Translations under genes and position numbers: made by a program
The notes under the pieces: generated by a model
The model's input: only the letters and a program-made list of their open reading frames with translations
What the model was told of the DNA's origin: nothing
The model's database searches: none
Shown here: positions 10,401 to 17,923 of the stretch, in pieces
How the letters are laid out: every line of letters starts with the position of its first letter
Numbering within the stretch: position 1 is the stretch's first letter
DNA from: Allofournierella massiliensis
GTDB lineage: Bacteria > Bacillota > Clostridia > Oscillospirales > Ruminococcaceae
Direction of reading: 5' to 3'
DNA: 64,000 nt
Assembly (NCBI RefSeq): GCF_004345265.1
Contig: NZ_SLUM01000020.1
Location: 1 to 64,000 of the forward strand

Positions 10401-10926
10401 CAAGGAGGGCCTGACCGCCGCGGAAAAGGGCACCGCCCTCCACGCCTTTTTGCAGCATGCCGATCTGGCCGCCGCTGCTGCCGACCCGGAAGGGGAGGCA
10501 AGGCGGCAGGTGAAGGCAAAGCTGCTGGATGAGTCCCTTTACGAAAAAATGGATTTTTCCAGACTGCGGCAATTCTTTGCCGGATCGCTGTTTGCCCGAA
10601 TGCGGTCTGCGCAGAAGATTCTGCGGGAATACGAGTTCATTACCGCCCGCCCCGCCGCGGACGCCGCCGTGGACAAAACCGGCGACTACGGCCAGGCGCA
10701 GGTGCTGGTGCAGGGCGTGGCGGATGTGATTCTGGAATTTGACGACCATCTGGAGCTGGTGGACTACAAGACCGACCGGAACAAAACGCCGGACCAGTTC
10801 ATTGCCGCTTACCGGCCCCAGTTGTTGCTTTACGCGGCGGCCATTCGACGACGATTCGAAAAACCGCTTACAAAACTTACCCTTTACAGCTTTTCACTGG
10901 GCAGGGAAATCGATGTGCAGCCATAG
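7432..10926 (+). CDS. addA: ATP-dependent helicase/nuclease subunit A
   Basis: Protein of 1164 aa, a UvrD/RecB-type superfamily 1 helicase with a C-terminal nuclease domain; with AddB it unwinds and resects broken DNA ends. Visible motifs in order: Walker A SAAAGSGKT (24-32), motif II VDEYQDTN (about 394-401), GDLKQSIYRFRQADP, the motif V region MTVHRSKGLEFPVVF, the motif VI region VLYVAFTRARDKL, and the nuclease motif ELVDYKTDR with D1111 and K1113. The start at 7432 follows AAAGGAGG overlapping the addB stop region, so translation is probably coupled. Confidence 0.97.
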   Translation: MATIKFTPQQSRAIDHSGSALLVSAAAGSGKTAVLVERAVRILCREEDPVDADRLLIVTFTRAAAASLRAKLAQRLSAELAKRPGSGHLRRQRMLLQRAPICTIDSYCLQLLKTHFSALDIPADFTTADGPQLAQLRRQALADALENAYNDPDFCAFADLYGKGRSDAMASRVVEQLHDFLSSMPRPEKVLEAFCAQWEEDAPLDETRWGQTLRTEARRAALCARELAAQNLEDLENDPAIDEAYRPALESDEAAVDALLDAIDAQPWNAMCEASRALSYARLKAVRGHSSETMTRIKERRDLLKDTLKRLQETIFLCSEEEFLQDRRTAAPLVRALVRAEREFNQRFYQAKLEEKMLEFSDVEQLALQLLQNEDGTPTPLAAQLSEEFYQVMVDEYQDTNALQDTLYHCLAKPDGSNLFFVGDLKQSIYRFRQADPTIFQQKLDRFVEYGQPGPQKLFLDANFRSAPGVIGGVNAIFTPLMSRKLGGVDYGPGERLVPGLGELENYGGYAGDCEFRLVQSERPAGDAEYIARRIRQLMDPASGFTVRGETGPRPPRYEDFCILLRSRGVFADYAARLESEGIPVYVDRAENLLDAPEIRPVASLLRVLDNPAQDVHLAAVMLSGMGGFTPDDLVALRLGRKNGSFYGAVMASEDEKVKAFGQWLRTLRQLSQTMPVDRLMEEIFARTGCLAAAGAMPDGSARRENLRQFAAFAAGCGGHGLAGVVRAMDAALAGEGVPGPEQGQSRPGCVTIMTVHRSKGLEFPVVFAADLGREFNKEDLRAAAVFHPQLGIGLTLRAGQGGTYVTAPYRAVQSALAQEGLSEEMRVLYVAFTRARDKLVMTMPTKNALKLAQKMALRIFSGAPEPYLLEHCGSRGEWVMQAVMAHPQAQSFCRQLEVEVMPQPLASERELADRFTVSLEADEVSEPASACPVHLPEAAPDEALARALREHFAWQYPNEALTRVPAKVSVTALTHEAAEPTLERPGFLYKEGLTAAEKGTALHAFLQHADLAAAAADPEGEARRQVKAKLLDESLYEKMDFSRLRQFFAGSLFARMRSAQKILREYEFITARPAADAAVDKTGDYGQAQVLVQGVADVILEFDDHLELVDYKTDRNKTPDQFIAAYRPQLLLYAAAIRRRFEKPLTKLTLYSFSLGREIDVQP

Positions 10927-10962
10927 CGCAGCCCCACAAAACAAAAAAGAAAGGATCGAGAA

Positions 10963-11502
10963 ATGGAGCAGGGCAAATACAAAAATTATACGGATGTGGA
11001 AGCGGTGGATATCCTCCATCAGGTTTCGGTCATTTATGTGGGCACCAAGGTTCCCCATGATTACGGCACCGGCGAATCCTATACGGCGGTGGAGGTTCAC
11101 ACCTTGAAACATATTGCGGATTACGACGGTATCACCGTGACCCAGCTGGCCCGGGACTACGGCAAAACAAAGGGAGCAATCTCGCAGATTCTGAAAAAGA
11201 TCGAGTCCAAGGGTCTGATCTACCGGCAGGCGGATCCGGAAAACGACAAGCGATATCATATTTATCTGACTGAAAAAGGAAAAACTCTGGATCAGGCCCA
11301 CCGGACATACGACGCAAGCCGGTTCGGCGAATCCATGGGGCGGGTGCGCCAGAAATTCAGCGATGAGGAAGTAAATATTGCCTTTACCGTGATGGAGGAA
11401 TGGCTGGAGATCCGCCGTGAGATCCAGCAGAACCGGCTGCGGAAAAAGATGCAGCTGGAAAAGAAAAAACGCAGAGAAAAGCAGAACAGAGAAACCGAAT
11501 AA
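10963..11502 (+). CDS. MarR-family transcriptional regulator
   Basis: Protein of 179 aa with a MarR-type winged helix-turn-helix at about residues 45-110 (GITVTQLARDYGKTKGAISQ, then ESKGLIYRQADPENDKRYHI). MarR proteins usually bind palindromic operators as dimers and respond to small ligands. The last 30 residues are strongly basic and Glu/Arg/Lys-rich, a helical tail that is long for the family. AAAGGA precedes the ATG. It follows addA by 36 bases, so it may ride on the addBA transcript; a strong hairpin ends transcription after it. The next operon downstream has several palindromes in its leader and is the nearest candidate target, but this is not demonstrated. Confidence 0.85.
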   Translation: MEQGKYKNYTDVEAVDILHQVSVIYVGTKVPHDYGTGESYTAVEVHTLKHIADYDGITVTQLARDYGKTKGAISQILKKIESKGLIYRQADPENDKRYHIYLTEKGKTLDQAHRTYDASRFGESMGRVRQKFSDEEVNIAFTVMEEWLEIRREIQQNRLRKKMQLEKKKRREKQNRETE

Positions 11503-11505
11503 AGG

Positions 11506-11563
11506 AACAGGGGCCCATTCTCCCGGCATTGCCGCCCTGGGAGAATGGGCCCCTGTTTGTATG
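11506..11563 (+). terminator. intrinsic terminator after the MarR gene
   Basis: A perfect 19-bp stem (11506-11524 with 11539-11557) with a 14-base loop, followed by a T-rich stretch interrupted by G and A. Confidence 0.75.
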
Positions 11564-11584
11564 TGTTTGACAAAAGAAAGTCGT

Positions 11585-11697
11585 ATTTCATGTGTGAAAT
11601 GTAGAAAAGGTCGAATAACCCTTGACGATGACGAAAATCAGGTTTACAATCTAACCAAAGATGTATACATGCTAAACATTAAGTTTCGATACGAAAC
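11585..11697 (+). promoter_or_regulatory. palindrome-rich leader of the dcuC-type operon
   Basis: Three inverted repeats lie in 113 bases before the DcuC-type gene: ATTTCA-TGTG-TGAAAT (11585-11600), ATGTATACAT (11661-11670) and GTTTCG-ATA-CGAAAC (11683-11697). A second TGTATAC lies near 11708. Promoter elements are ambiguous: TTGACG at 11632-11637 and TTTACA at 11643-11648 are possible -35 boxes, with a weak -10 near 11664. The spacing suggests operators for a dimeric repressor or activator. Confidence 0.5.
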
Positions 11698-11768
11698 AAA
11701 AATGTTGGTGTATACAAACCGGTTCTGCAGAGCGGTGTGTACGTTGGAAAAATGAAAGGGGACAAATT

Positions 11769-13139
11769 ATGAGTAATCTGATCGCCGTTGTCCTGACCAT
11801 AGCGTATATCGTATTTGTTGCGACGCTGGTCATCAAACGGTACAACTCGGTTTTTGTGTTCATGACTTCCGGCATTGCGGTATTGCTGGGATTCGCGCTG
11901 ATCACCGGCCAGTCGGTAATGGGCGACGCCACCACAGGAAGCGCCGTCATTGATGTGTTTGCCTTCACGGCCGATGCGTTCAGCTCCAATGCTTCCGGCG
12001 TTGGTATGACGCTGATGATGGTTACCGGCTACGCGATGTACATGTCTCACATTGGTGCATCCACCAAGCTGGCATACCTGGCAACCAAGCCCTTGTCCAA
12101 AATCAAGAATCCCTACATCGTGCTGAGCATGCTGTTCATCATCGGCACCCTGTTGAAACTGGTTATTACCAGCCACGCCGGTCTGGGCATGCTGTTGATG
12201 GCCATCGCATTCCCCATCCTGACCTCTCTGGGCATCAGCAAACTGAGTGCTGTCACCGTTCTGATCATGTGCGGCTTCGTTGACTGGGGCCCGAACGACT
12301 CCAGCGCCATCTTCGCTGCCGAAGAAGTTTGCGGCATGCCCATGATGGACTACTTCCTCACTTATCAGGGCCGCGTGGCCGCCATTCTGATCGTGCTGTG
12401 CGCCATCTTCCTGCCCACCTACCTGAGCATCATGGATAAGCGGGATAAGCGTCTTGGTTTGGATGGCGAGATCGAGACCAAGGCTCCCGAAAATGTGGAC
12501 TGCCCCGCCTTCTACGCAGTTCTGCCCGTGATTCCTCTGGTTCTGGTCACCGCGTTCAGCTTCGTGCCCAACATCAAGCTGGACGTTCCCACCGCCAACC
12601 TGATCGGTATGGTCTTTGTGTTCGTGCTTGAGCTGATCCGCCGCAAGAACCGCAAGGACGTTACCAACGATTTCACCGTGATCCTGAAGGCCATGGCCAA
12701 CTCCTTTGCCAACGTGGTCAGCATCCTGATCGGTGCCGCCGTATTCGCGGAAGCCATCCAGATGCTGGGCGGCATCACCGTTATCTCCAACGGTCTGGCC
12801 ACCATCAAGAGTGCGCCCATCATCACCATGGTGCTGATGTCTCTGATCACCTTCTTCGCCGGCATGCTGCTGGGCAGCGGCAACGCTTCCTGGTACGCTT
12901 TCGGCCCGCTGGTTCCCAATGTTACCGCCCAGATGGGTGTTCCTGCAGCCACTGTAGCACTGCCCATGCAGCTGAGCGCCGCTATCGGCCGCTGCATGTC
13001 TCCCGTTGCCGGTGTTGTGATTGCACTTTCCGGTATGGCCGGTCTGGAAATCACCGATATCGTGCGCCGCTGCGCGGTTCCCGCCGTTGTGATGTTTGCA
13101 TGCAACATGATCGTATCCTACATTGTTGTAATGCTGTAA
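11769..13139 (+). CDS. DcuC-family C4-dicarboxylate carrier
   Basis: Membrane protein of 456 aa with about 12 hydrophobic segments, matching the anaerobic C4-dicarboxylate uptake and exchange family (DcuC): an N-terminal helix pair, the conserved region GFVDWGPNDSSAIFAAEE, a central cytoplasmic loop around residues 215-245 and GMLLGSGNASWYAFGPLVP in the C-terminal half. Characterised relatives exchange fumarate, succinate and related acids in anaerobes. AAAGGGG lies 8 bases before the ATG. It is the first gene of an operon with a PLP lyase and a DUF1893 protein, so the real substrate could be an amino or oxo acid connected with that lyase. Confidence 0.85.
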   Translation: MSNLIAVVLTIAYIVFVATLVIKRYNSVFVFMTSGIAVLLGFALITGQSVMGDATTGSAVIDVFAFTADAFSSNASGVGMTLMMVTGYAMYMSHIGASTKLAYLATKPLSKIKNPYIVLSMLFIIGTLLKLVITSHAGLGMLLMAIAFPILTSLGISKLSAVTVLIMCGFVDWGPNDSSAIFAAEEVCGMPMMDYFLTYQGRVAAILIVLCAIFLPTYLSIMDKRDKRLGLDGEIETKAPENVDCPAFYAVLPVIPLVLVTAFSFVPNIKLDVPTANLIGMVFVFVLELIRRKNRKDVTNDFTVILKAMANSFANVVSILIGAAVFAEAIQMLGGITVISNGLATIKSAPIITMVLMSLITFFAGMLLGSGNASWYAFGPLVPNVTAQMGVPAATVALPMQLSAAIGRCMSPVAGVVIALSGMAGLEITDIVRRCAVPAVVMFACNMIVSYIVVML

Positions 13140-13186
13140 GAGTTTGTTTTTAATTTTTTGGTTCATAGATCGAAAGGAGTACCATT

Positions 13187-14386
13187 ATGAGCAACGTGAT
13201 TTATGATTTCGACAAAGGCGTGCAGAGAAGAGGCACCGATGCCAAGAAGTTCGACCCCAACCTGTGCCCGCCGGATGTGCTGCCTTTCTGGATCGCGGAC
13301 ACCGAGTTCCCCAGCCCCGTTGAGGTGAAGGAAGCCCTGATCAAGCGCGCTGAGCTGGGTCACTACGGCTATCCCTACATCGATATGGCGTTCGAGAAGA
13401 GCATCGCCCGCTGGTACAAGGTTCGCCACAATGCCGACCTGATTCCCGAGTACATTGACTACTCTCCCTGCGTAATCCCCGCCATGATCTGGTTTGCCAA
13501 GGAATTCTCCAGCGAAGGCGACAAGATCCTGCTGCAGACCCCCGTATATCCTCCCTTCCATGATCTGGTGAAGAACAACGGCCGTCAGCTGGTTTACAAC
13601 GAACTGAAGCTGATCGATGGCCGCTACGAGATCGACTTCGAGGACCTGGAAGCCAAGCTGAAGGATCCCCGCGTAAAGATCATGTTCGTGTGCAACCCCC
13701 AGAACCCCACCGGCCGCTGCTTCACCCGCGAAGAGCTGCTGCGCATCGGCGAGCTGTGCCTGGCGAACAACGTGATGATCGGTGTGGACGAGATCCACGC
13801 GGACATCGTGTTCGATGGTCATGAATTCGTTTCCTTCTGCACCCTGTCCAAGGAGCTGGCAGAGCATTCTGTTACCTTCATCAACCCCGCCAAGACCTTC
13901 AACGTGGCCGGCTTCCGTACCGCTGCCTGGTTCACCCACAGCGAGACCGTTTACCGCCGCATGATGAACCAGCAGACCTACAACAAGGGCATGGGCCGCA
14001 ACATCTTCGGCAACGAGGCCCTGATGGCCTGCTACAACTACGGCGATTCCTACGCCGACCAGTGCGTGGCCTACCTGAACGAGACCAAGAATCAGGCTGT
14101 GGCCTATGTGAACGAGAACGTTCCCGGCGTGACCGCCATCGATCCCGAAGCTACCTTCATGATCTGGCTGGATTGCCGCGGCCTGGGCTTTGCCACCCAG
14201 AAGGAACTGAAGGATTTCATGTTCAACGACGCCAAGATCCTGTTGAACGACGGCACCACCTTCGGCCAGAAGGAAGGCCTGGGCTTCATGCGCTTTAACT
14301 TTGCTGCTCCCCGTGCAGTGGTTATGGAAGGCCTGGAGCGCCTGAAGAACGCTGCGGTAAAGCGTCAGGAGCAGCTGAAAGGCTGA
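13187..14386 (+). CDS. MalY/PatB-family PLP C-S lyase or aminotransferase
   Basis: Protein of 399 aa, a fold-type I PLP enzyme. The MalY/PatB pattern is clear: the N-terminal LPFWIADTEFPSP, the PLP-site region MFVCNPQNPTGR, VDEIHADIVFDGH, and the Schiff-base lysine in PAKTFNVAGFRTA. Family members cleave cystathionine or cysteine to pyruvate, ammonia and a thiol; some act as aminotransferases. GAAAGGAG lies about 9 bases upstream of the ATG. It sits 47 bases after the DcuC-type gene and 9 bases before the DUF1893 gene. Pairing with a dicarboxylate-type carrier suggests import of its substrate or export of a product; which one cannot be told. Confidence 0.88.
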   Translation: MSNVIYDFDKGVQRRGTDAKKFDPNLCPPDVLPFWIADTEFPSPVEVKEALIKRAELGHYGYPYIDMAFEKSIARWYKVRHNADLIPEYIDYSPCVIPAMIWFAKEFSSEGDKILLQTPVYPPFHDLVKNNGRQLVYNELKLIDGRYEIDFEDLEAKLKDPRVKIMFVCNPQNPTGRCFTREELLRIGELCLANNVMIGVDEIHADIVFDGHEFVSFCTLSKELAEHSVTFINPAKTFNVAGFRTAAWFTHSETVYRRMMNQQTYNKGMGRNIFGNEALMACYNYGDSYADQCVAYLNETKNQAVAYVNENVPGVTAIDPEATFMIWLDCRGLGFATQKELKDFMFNDAKILLNDGTTFGQKEGLGFMRFNFAAPRAVVMEGLERLKNAAVKRQEQLKG

Positions 14387-14395
14387 GGCGTAACC

Positions 14396-14860
14396 ATGAA
14401 TCAGGAACTGATGCGCAAGGTTGCGCAAAAAGAGGTGCTCGCGGTTCTGACCGATGAAGCGGGCAATGTTCTGTGGCAGAGCGCTACCAGCCCGGTAGCG
14501 GCTCTGTACGGAGCACATTTCCAGAACACTCTGCCCCAGGGCGGCTATGCGCTGTATGCCAATCAGTTTGGCGCGGCCATGGGCATCTTCGCCCGCCGCT
14601 TCGGCGTGAAGGAGTGCTATGGGCACAAGGTTTCCCAGTATGGCCTGCGGGAGCTGGACGGCTCCGGCGTGGCGCTGATCTGGGACGAGCGGATCGACAA
14701 GGTGCACTCCTCCAAGGACGACACCAAGGTCTGCCCCATTGAGGCTTTCCTGTCGGAAAATACCGACGAGACCCGTCAGTGGGAATTTTTGCAGGAACGT
14801 TTCGCCGGCCCTGAGCCGGCGGAAGGCCGCTCCTGCTCTATTGCAGCACACAAAAGCTGA
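14396..14860 (+). CDS. DUF1893 domain protein
   Basis: Protein of 154 aa resembling the TM1506-like DUF1893 family, which has a cytidine-deaminase-like fold and no established reaction. The matching features are an N-terminal strand pair (VLAVLTDEAGNVLWQS), a central FGAAMGIFARRFGVKECYG, and the C-terminal DDTKVCPIEAFL with its Cys-Pro-Ile-Glu. The start is 9 bases after the lyase stop codon, whose end supplies a GAGG for initiation, so the two are probably translationally coupled. It is the last gene of the operon. Co-occurrence with a PLP lyase is its main functional clue. Confidence 0.75.
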   Translation: MNQELMRKVAQKEVLAVLTDEAGNVLWQSATSPVAALYGAHFQNTLPQGGYALYANQFGAAMGIFARRFGVKECYGHKVSQYGLRELDGSGVALIWDERIDKVHSSKDDTKVCPIEAFLSENTDETRQWEFLQERFAGPEPAEGRSCSIAAHKS

Positions 14861-14907
14861 GTCAACAGATATCCTCCTAAGCGTACTCTCATAAGCTGAC
14901 ACAGCCC

Positions 14908-14950
14908 AAAAAAGCGCCCTTCGCGAACCGCAACGCGAAGGGCGCTTTTT
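14908..14950 (+). terminator. intrinsic terminator of the dcuC-type operon
   Basis: A perfect 14-bp stem (14912-14925 with 14934-14947), extended by A-T pairs and ending in a run of T. It lies about 50 bases after the DUF1893 stop codon. Confidence 0.9.
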
Positions 14951-15052
14951 GCGTTGTAACAGGAAAAAGGGAAGTACAGAACCGGGAGCTGCAGGGGGGA
15001 TTACAGCAGAATGGCCAGCAGCACCGCCGGGGCGCCAAGAAAGGCCCTTTTT

Positions 15053-15508
15053 ATGGTAACCATCAAGGATATTGCAGATATTGCCAACGCCCGCACCCCC
15101 ATGCAGTGGGACGACAGCCCCTACGCGGGCTTCTCGGACGTGGAGCCCTGGATCGAGGTGAACGAAAACTACCACCAGATCAATGCGGCCAACCAGCTGG
15201 CGGACCCGGATTCCGTGTTCCATTATTATCAGAAGCTGATCCGGCTGCGCAAGGAGCATCCGGTCATCGTCTACGGCCATTACGAGCTGCTGGACGCGGA
15301 CAACGAGGCCGTGTTCACCTACACCCGGGAATACCAGGGCAAAAAGCTGCTGTGCGTGTGCAACTTCACCGGAGAGAACCAGACGGTGGAGCTGCCCGAA
15401 GAATTCCGCACCGGTGCGGCAAAGCGGCTGATCGGCAACTACCCTGAGCAGGAGACCCCGGGCGCGCTGCGCCCCTGGGAGGCTCTGGTGCTGCTGATCG
15501 GGGAATAA
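15053..15508 (+). pseudogene. deletion scar: LacI-type start fused to GH13 glucosidase tail
   Basis: The reading frame of 151 codons is a chimera. Its first 11 residues, MVTIKDIADIA, are the classic start of a LacI-family DNA-binding domain, with GAAAGG 8 bases upstream. From residue 12 it becomes NARTPMQWDDSPYAGF and continues to the normal end of an oligo-1,6-glucosidase or trehalose-6-phosphate hydrolase type GH13 enzyme (DPDSVFHYYQKLIRLRKEHP, then the C-terminal beta domain). The catalytic barrel and almost the whole regulator are missing. The simplest reading is an in-frame deletion of roughly 2 kb between adjacent regulator and glucosidase genes. The product would have neither activity. 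A few codons upstream (15011-15052) are also open but carry no signal. Confidence 0.85.
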
Positions 15509-15530
15509 CAGAGCGGTTTACCTTATTTAA

Positions 15531-15575
15531 AATGCCGTGCGCCGGTCCCAAAACGGCGCACGGCATTCCCTGTTT
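15531..15575 (+). terminator. hairpin terminator after the GH13 remnant
   Basis: A perfect 14-bp stem (15531-15544 with 15554-15567) with a 9-base loop. The T tail is weak. It is probably the original terminator of the deleted glucosidase gene. Confidence 0.6.
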
Positions 15576-15616
15576 ATCGCCCGGGCAGGGAACAAAAGAA
15601 AATATGAAAAATCCCC

Positions 15617-15645
15617 TTGACGGCGCCAGCCCGGCGTGATATACT
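15617..15645 (+). promoter_or_regulatory. promoter of infC-rpmI-rplT
   Basis: TTGACG (15617-15622) and TATACT (15640-15645) are spaced by 17 bases, giving a leader of about 185 bases before infC. Confidence 0.8.
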
Positions 15646-15652
15646 AGACCGG

Positions 15653-15838
15653 TAAAGAAAGCAGCAACCGGTTTAGCCGCCGTGCTCACCTTGCGGCCCA
15701 AAGGGGCCCGGGTCATATCTGCGACGATCCGTTTTCAAAGGAAAAGGGGTCGCTTATGTATGCAACTGCGCGGCTGCCAATTCGGCGGCCGCGTTTCATT
15801 TTATCACAGTTTTGAAATCAAATTGGAGGTGTATCCAC
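15653..15838 (+). promoter_or_regulatory. infC leader, candidate L20-type attenuator
   Basis: In Firmicutes the leader of infC-rpmI-rplT often binds ribosomal protein L20 and terminates transcription early. Here a long untranslated leader ends with a GC-rich hairpin (15769-15778 with 15784-15793, one G-T pair) followed by TTTCATTTTA, which fits an attenuator placed just before the infC ribosome site. I cannot verify the L20-binding fold without a covariance model. Together with the preceding terminator and promoter this accounts for 15509-15838. Confidence 0.5.
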
Positions 15839-16363
15839 ATCGCTACGAACGGCAAAAAAGAGCTTGAGATCAACGAGGGCATTCGTGACAAAGAGATCCG
15901 TCTGATCGGCGCGGATGGCAGCCAGCTGGGTGTAATGTCCAGCCGCGAGGCGCTGCGCATGGCCGAAGAGCAGAATCTGGACCTGGTAAAGATCGCCCCC
16001 CAGGCGGTTCCCCCCGTGTGCAAGATTCTGGACTACGGCAAATACCGCTTCGAGCAGCAAAAGCGTGAGAAAGAGGCCAAGAAGAACCAGAAGGTCGTCG
16101 AGATCAAGGAGATTCGCCTCTCGCTCAACATCGACACGAACGACTTCAACACCAAGGTCAACCAGGCCGCCAAGTTCATCAAGGCCGGCCACAAGATCAA
16201 GGTGTCCATCCGGTTCCGCGGCCGTGAGATGGCGCACACCAACCTCGGCCTGGAAGTGGAAAAGCGCTTCGCCGAGGCCCTGCCCGACGCGGTGGTGGAT
16301 AAGCAGCCGAAGCTGGAGGGCCGCAGCATGCAGATGTTCATGAGCCCCAAGCCCAACAAGTAA
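15839..16363 (+). CDS. infC: translation initiation factor IF-3, rare ATC start
   Basis: Protein of 174 aa matching IF-3: N-terminal INEGIRDKEIRLIGADGSQL, a Lys/Glu-rich linker, and the C-terminal domain with IRLSLNIDTNDFNTK and KVSIRFRGREMAHTNLG. IF-3 checks start codons and keeps free 30S subunits apart. No ATG, GTG or TTG lies at a sensible distance from the strong GGAGGT (15825-15830); the codon 8 bases after it is ATC (15839-15841), so I take ATC as the start. A TTG at 15812 is in frame but lies upstream of the ribosome site. Non-AUG infC starts underlie IF-3 autoregulation in other bacteria. Confidence 0.93.
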   Translation: MATNGKKELEINEGIRDKEIRLIGADGSQLGVMSSREALRMAEEQNLDLVKIAPQAVPPVCKILDYGKYRFEQQKREKEAKKNQKVVEIKEIRLSLNIDTNDFNTKVNQAAKFIKAGHKIKVSIRFRGREMAHTNLGLEVEKRFAEALPDAVVDKQPKLEGRSMQMFMSPKPNK

Positions 16364-16388
16364 TTCAAACAACTAGGAGGAAATTAAA

Positions 16389-16586
16389 ATGCCTAAGATC
16401 AAAACTCACTCCGGTGCGAAAAAGCGTTTCAAGCTGACCAAGAACGGTAAAGTAAAGCGCGGCCCCGCCTACCACAGCCACATCCTGACCAAGAAGAGCA
16501 CCAAGCTCAAGCGCGGCATGCGTAAGAACGCCTACGCCGACAAGACCAACGCAGCTGCCGTGAAGGCCATGCTGCCCTACGCCTAA
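16389..16586 (+). CDS. rpmI: 50S ribosomal protein L35
   Basis: Protein of 65 aa, very basic, with the full L35 pattern: the start [34 protein letters not shown], and the end KAMLPYA. It is part of the large ribosomal subunit. AGGAGG precedes the ATG by about 7 bases. Second gene of the infC operon. Confidence 0.98.
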   Translation: MPKIKTHSGAKKRFKLTKNGKVKRGPAYHSHILTKKSTKLKRGMRKNAYADKTNAAAVKAMLPYA

Positions 16587-16654
16587 GCCTTATTTCGCTT
16601 AGACGGAACGGACTTTTTAACTTTTAGATTGTGACTGTAAAGGAGATATAAACA

Positions 16655-17008
16655 ATGGCACGTATCAAAGGCGCTATGATGACCCGCAAACGCAGAAAGA
16701 AGACTCTGAAGCTGGCCAAGGGCTACTTCGGCAGCAAGTCCAAGCACTTCAAGATGGCCAAGCAGCAGGTCATGAAGAGCGGCAACTACGCTTTCGTTGG
16801 CCGTAAGCTGAAGAAGCGTCAGTTCCGCAACCTGTGGATCACCCGCATCAACAACGCTGTTCGCGCTCAGGGCATGAACTACTCCAGCTTCATGAACGGC
16901 CTGAAGAAGTCCGGCATCGAGCTGAACCGCAAGATGCTGAGCGAGATGGCCATCAACGATCCCGCTTCCTTCACCGCTCTGGTGGAGACCGCCAAGAAGG
17001 CTCTGTAA
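16655..17008 (+). CDS. rplT: 50S ribosomal protein L20
   Basis: Protein of 117 aa, the normal L20 length, starting [19 protein letters not shown] and containing [20 protein letters not shown] and [20 protein letters not shown]. It is an early-assembly 23S rRNA binder and, in Firmicutes, the usual autoregulator of this operon through the leader. AAGGAGAT lies about 8 bases before the ATG. Third gene of infC-rpmI-rplT. Confidence 0.98.
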   Translation: MARIKGAMMTRKRRKKTLKLAKGYFGSKSKHFKMAKQQVMKSGNYAFVGRKLKKRQFRNLWITRINNAVRAQGMNYSSFMNGLKKSGIELNRKMLSEMAINDPASFTALVETAKKAL

Positions 17009-17020
17009 GTTGATAACCGA

Positions 17021-17055
17021 AAGCAACGCCCGCGCACGCGCACGGGCGTCGCTTT
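17021..17055 (+). terminator. hairpin after rplT
   Basis: A 12-bp stem with one mismatch (17021-17032 with 17043-17054) around a GC-rich 10-base loop. Only three T follow, so termination may be partial and allow readthrough to the next gene. Confidence 0.5.
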
Positions 17056-17140
17056 GTATCTGAGGGGCTTGCTGCTCTGCCGCCAAAGGGCAGGCGGCGC
17101 TGCCCGTCGCCGGATGCAGATCAGATAAGGAACTGAACAC

Positions 17141-17923
17141 ATGCCAGAACGCATTACCAGCCGTGAAAACGGCAAAATAAAATATGCCTGCAAACTGGCC
17201 CAGAGCGCAGCCTTCCGCCTTGAAGAAAAAGCTTTCTTCGCGGAGGGCTTAAAGCTCTGCCAGGAGCTTGCAAAATCCTGCCCTATAAAGGTAATATATT
17301 ATACGGAGAAAGCCCTGGCCAAAACGCCGGATCTGAAACGCTTTGACTGCGAGCAGTATCTGGTGCAGGACCATGTGGCCGAAAAGCTGGCGGGCACCCA
17401 GTCCAATCAGGGGGTGTTCGCGGTGTTCGGCCAGCCTGTGGCCAATTTTCTGGACCTGCCCCACAACGGCCGCTTTCTGGCGCTGGAACGGGTGCAGGAC
17501 CCGGGCAACGTGGGTGCGCTGATCCGCAGCGCCGCCGCCTTCGGGTTCGACGGCGTGATCCTGAGCCCCGGCTGTGCCGATCCCTTCGGGCCGAAGGTGC
17601 TGCGCGCCAGCATGGGCGCGGCGGGCCGGATGCCGGTGGTTACCTGCCCGAATCTGGCCGACGCGCTGGCCCAGCTGCGGGCCTGGGGCAGCACCTGCCT
17701 TGCGGCCGCGCTGTACAACAGCCGCCCGCTGCACGAGGTGGATGGCAGCTACCCGAACGGGGTGTGCGTGGTCATCGGCAGCGAGGGGCAGGGCCTTTCC
17801 GACGGGGTGATCGCCGCCTGCGACGCAGCGGTGCGCATTCCCATCACCAGCAAGGTGGAAAGCCTGAACGCCAGCGTGGCGGGCAGCGTACTTCTGTGGC
17901 ATTTTCGGGGGGAGATTCAGTGA
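17141..17923 (+). CDS. TrmH/SpoU-family RNA 2'-O-methyltransferase
   Basis: Protein of 260 aa with an N-terminal RNA substrate-binding domain (about 1-95) and a SPOUT knot domain. The three SpoU motifs are present: ERVQDPGNVGALIRSAAAFG, VVIGSEGQGLS and PITSKVESLNASVAGSVLLW. Such enzymes methylate ribose 2'-OH groups of rRNA or tRNA using S-adenosylmethionine; the target nucleotide cannot be told. AAGGA lies about 9 bases before the ATG. The last codons overlap dprA by 4 bases. Confidence 0.9.
   Translation: MPERITSRENGKIKYACKLAQSAAFRLEEKAFFAEGLKLCQELAKSCPIKVIYYTEKALAKTPDLKRFDCEQYLVQDHVAEKLAGTQSNQGVFAVFGQPVANFLDLPHNGRFLALERVQDPGNVGALIRSAAAFGFDGVILSPGCADPFGPKVLRASMGAAGRMPVVTCPNLADALAQLRAWGSTCLAAALYNSRPLHEVDGSYPNGVCVVIGSEGQGLSDGVIAACDAAVRIPITSKVESLNASVAGSVLLWHFRGEIQ

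Noticed and set aside
14990-15052. Possible end of a membrane protein on the minus strand (frame ending GAPAVLLAILL and a stop).
   Set aside because: Only about 20 codons are open and there is no start, so it cannot be told from chance.
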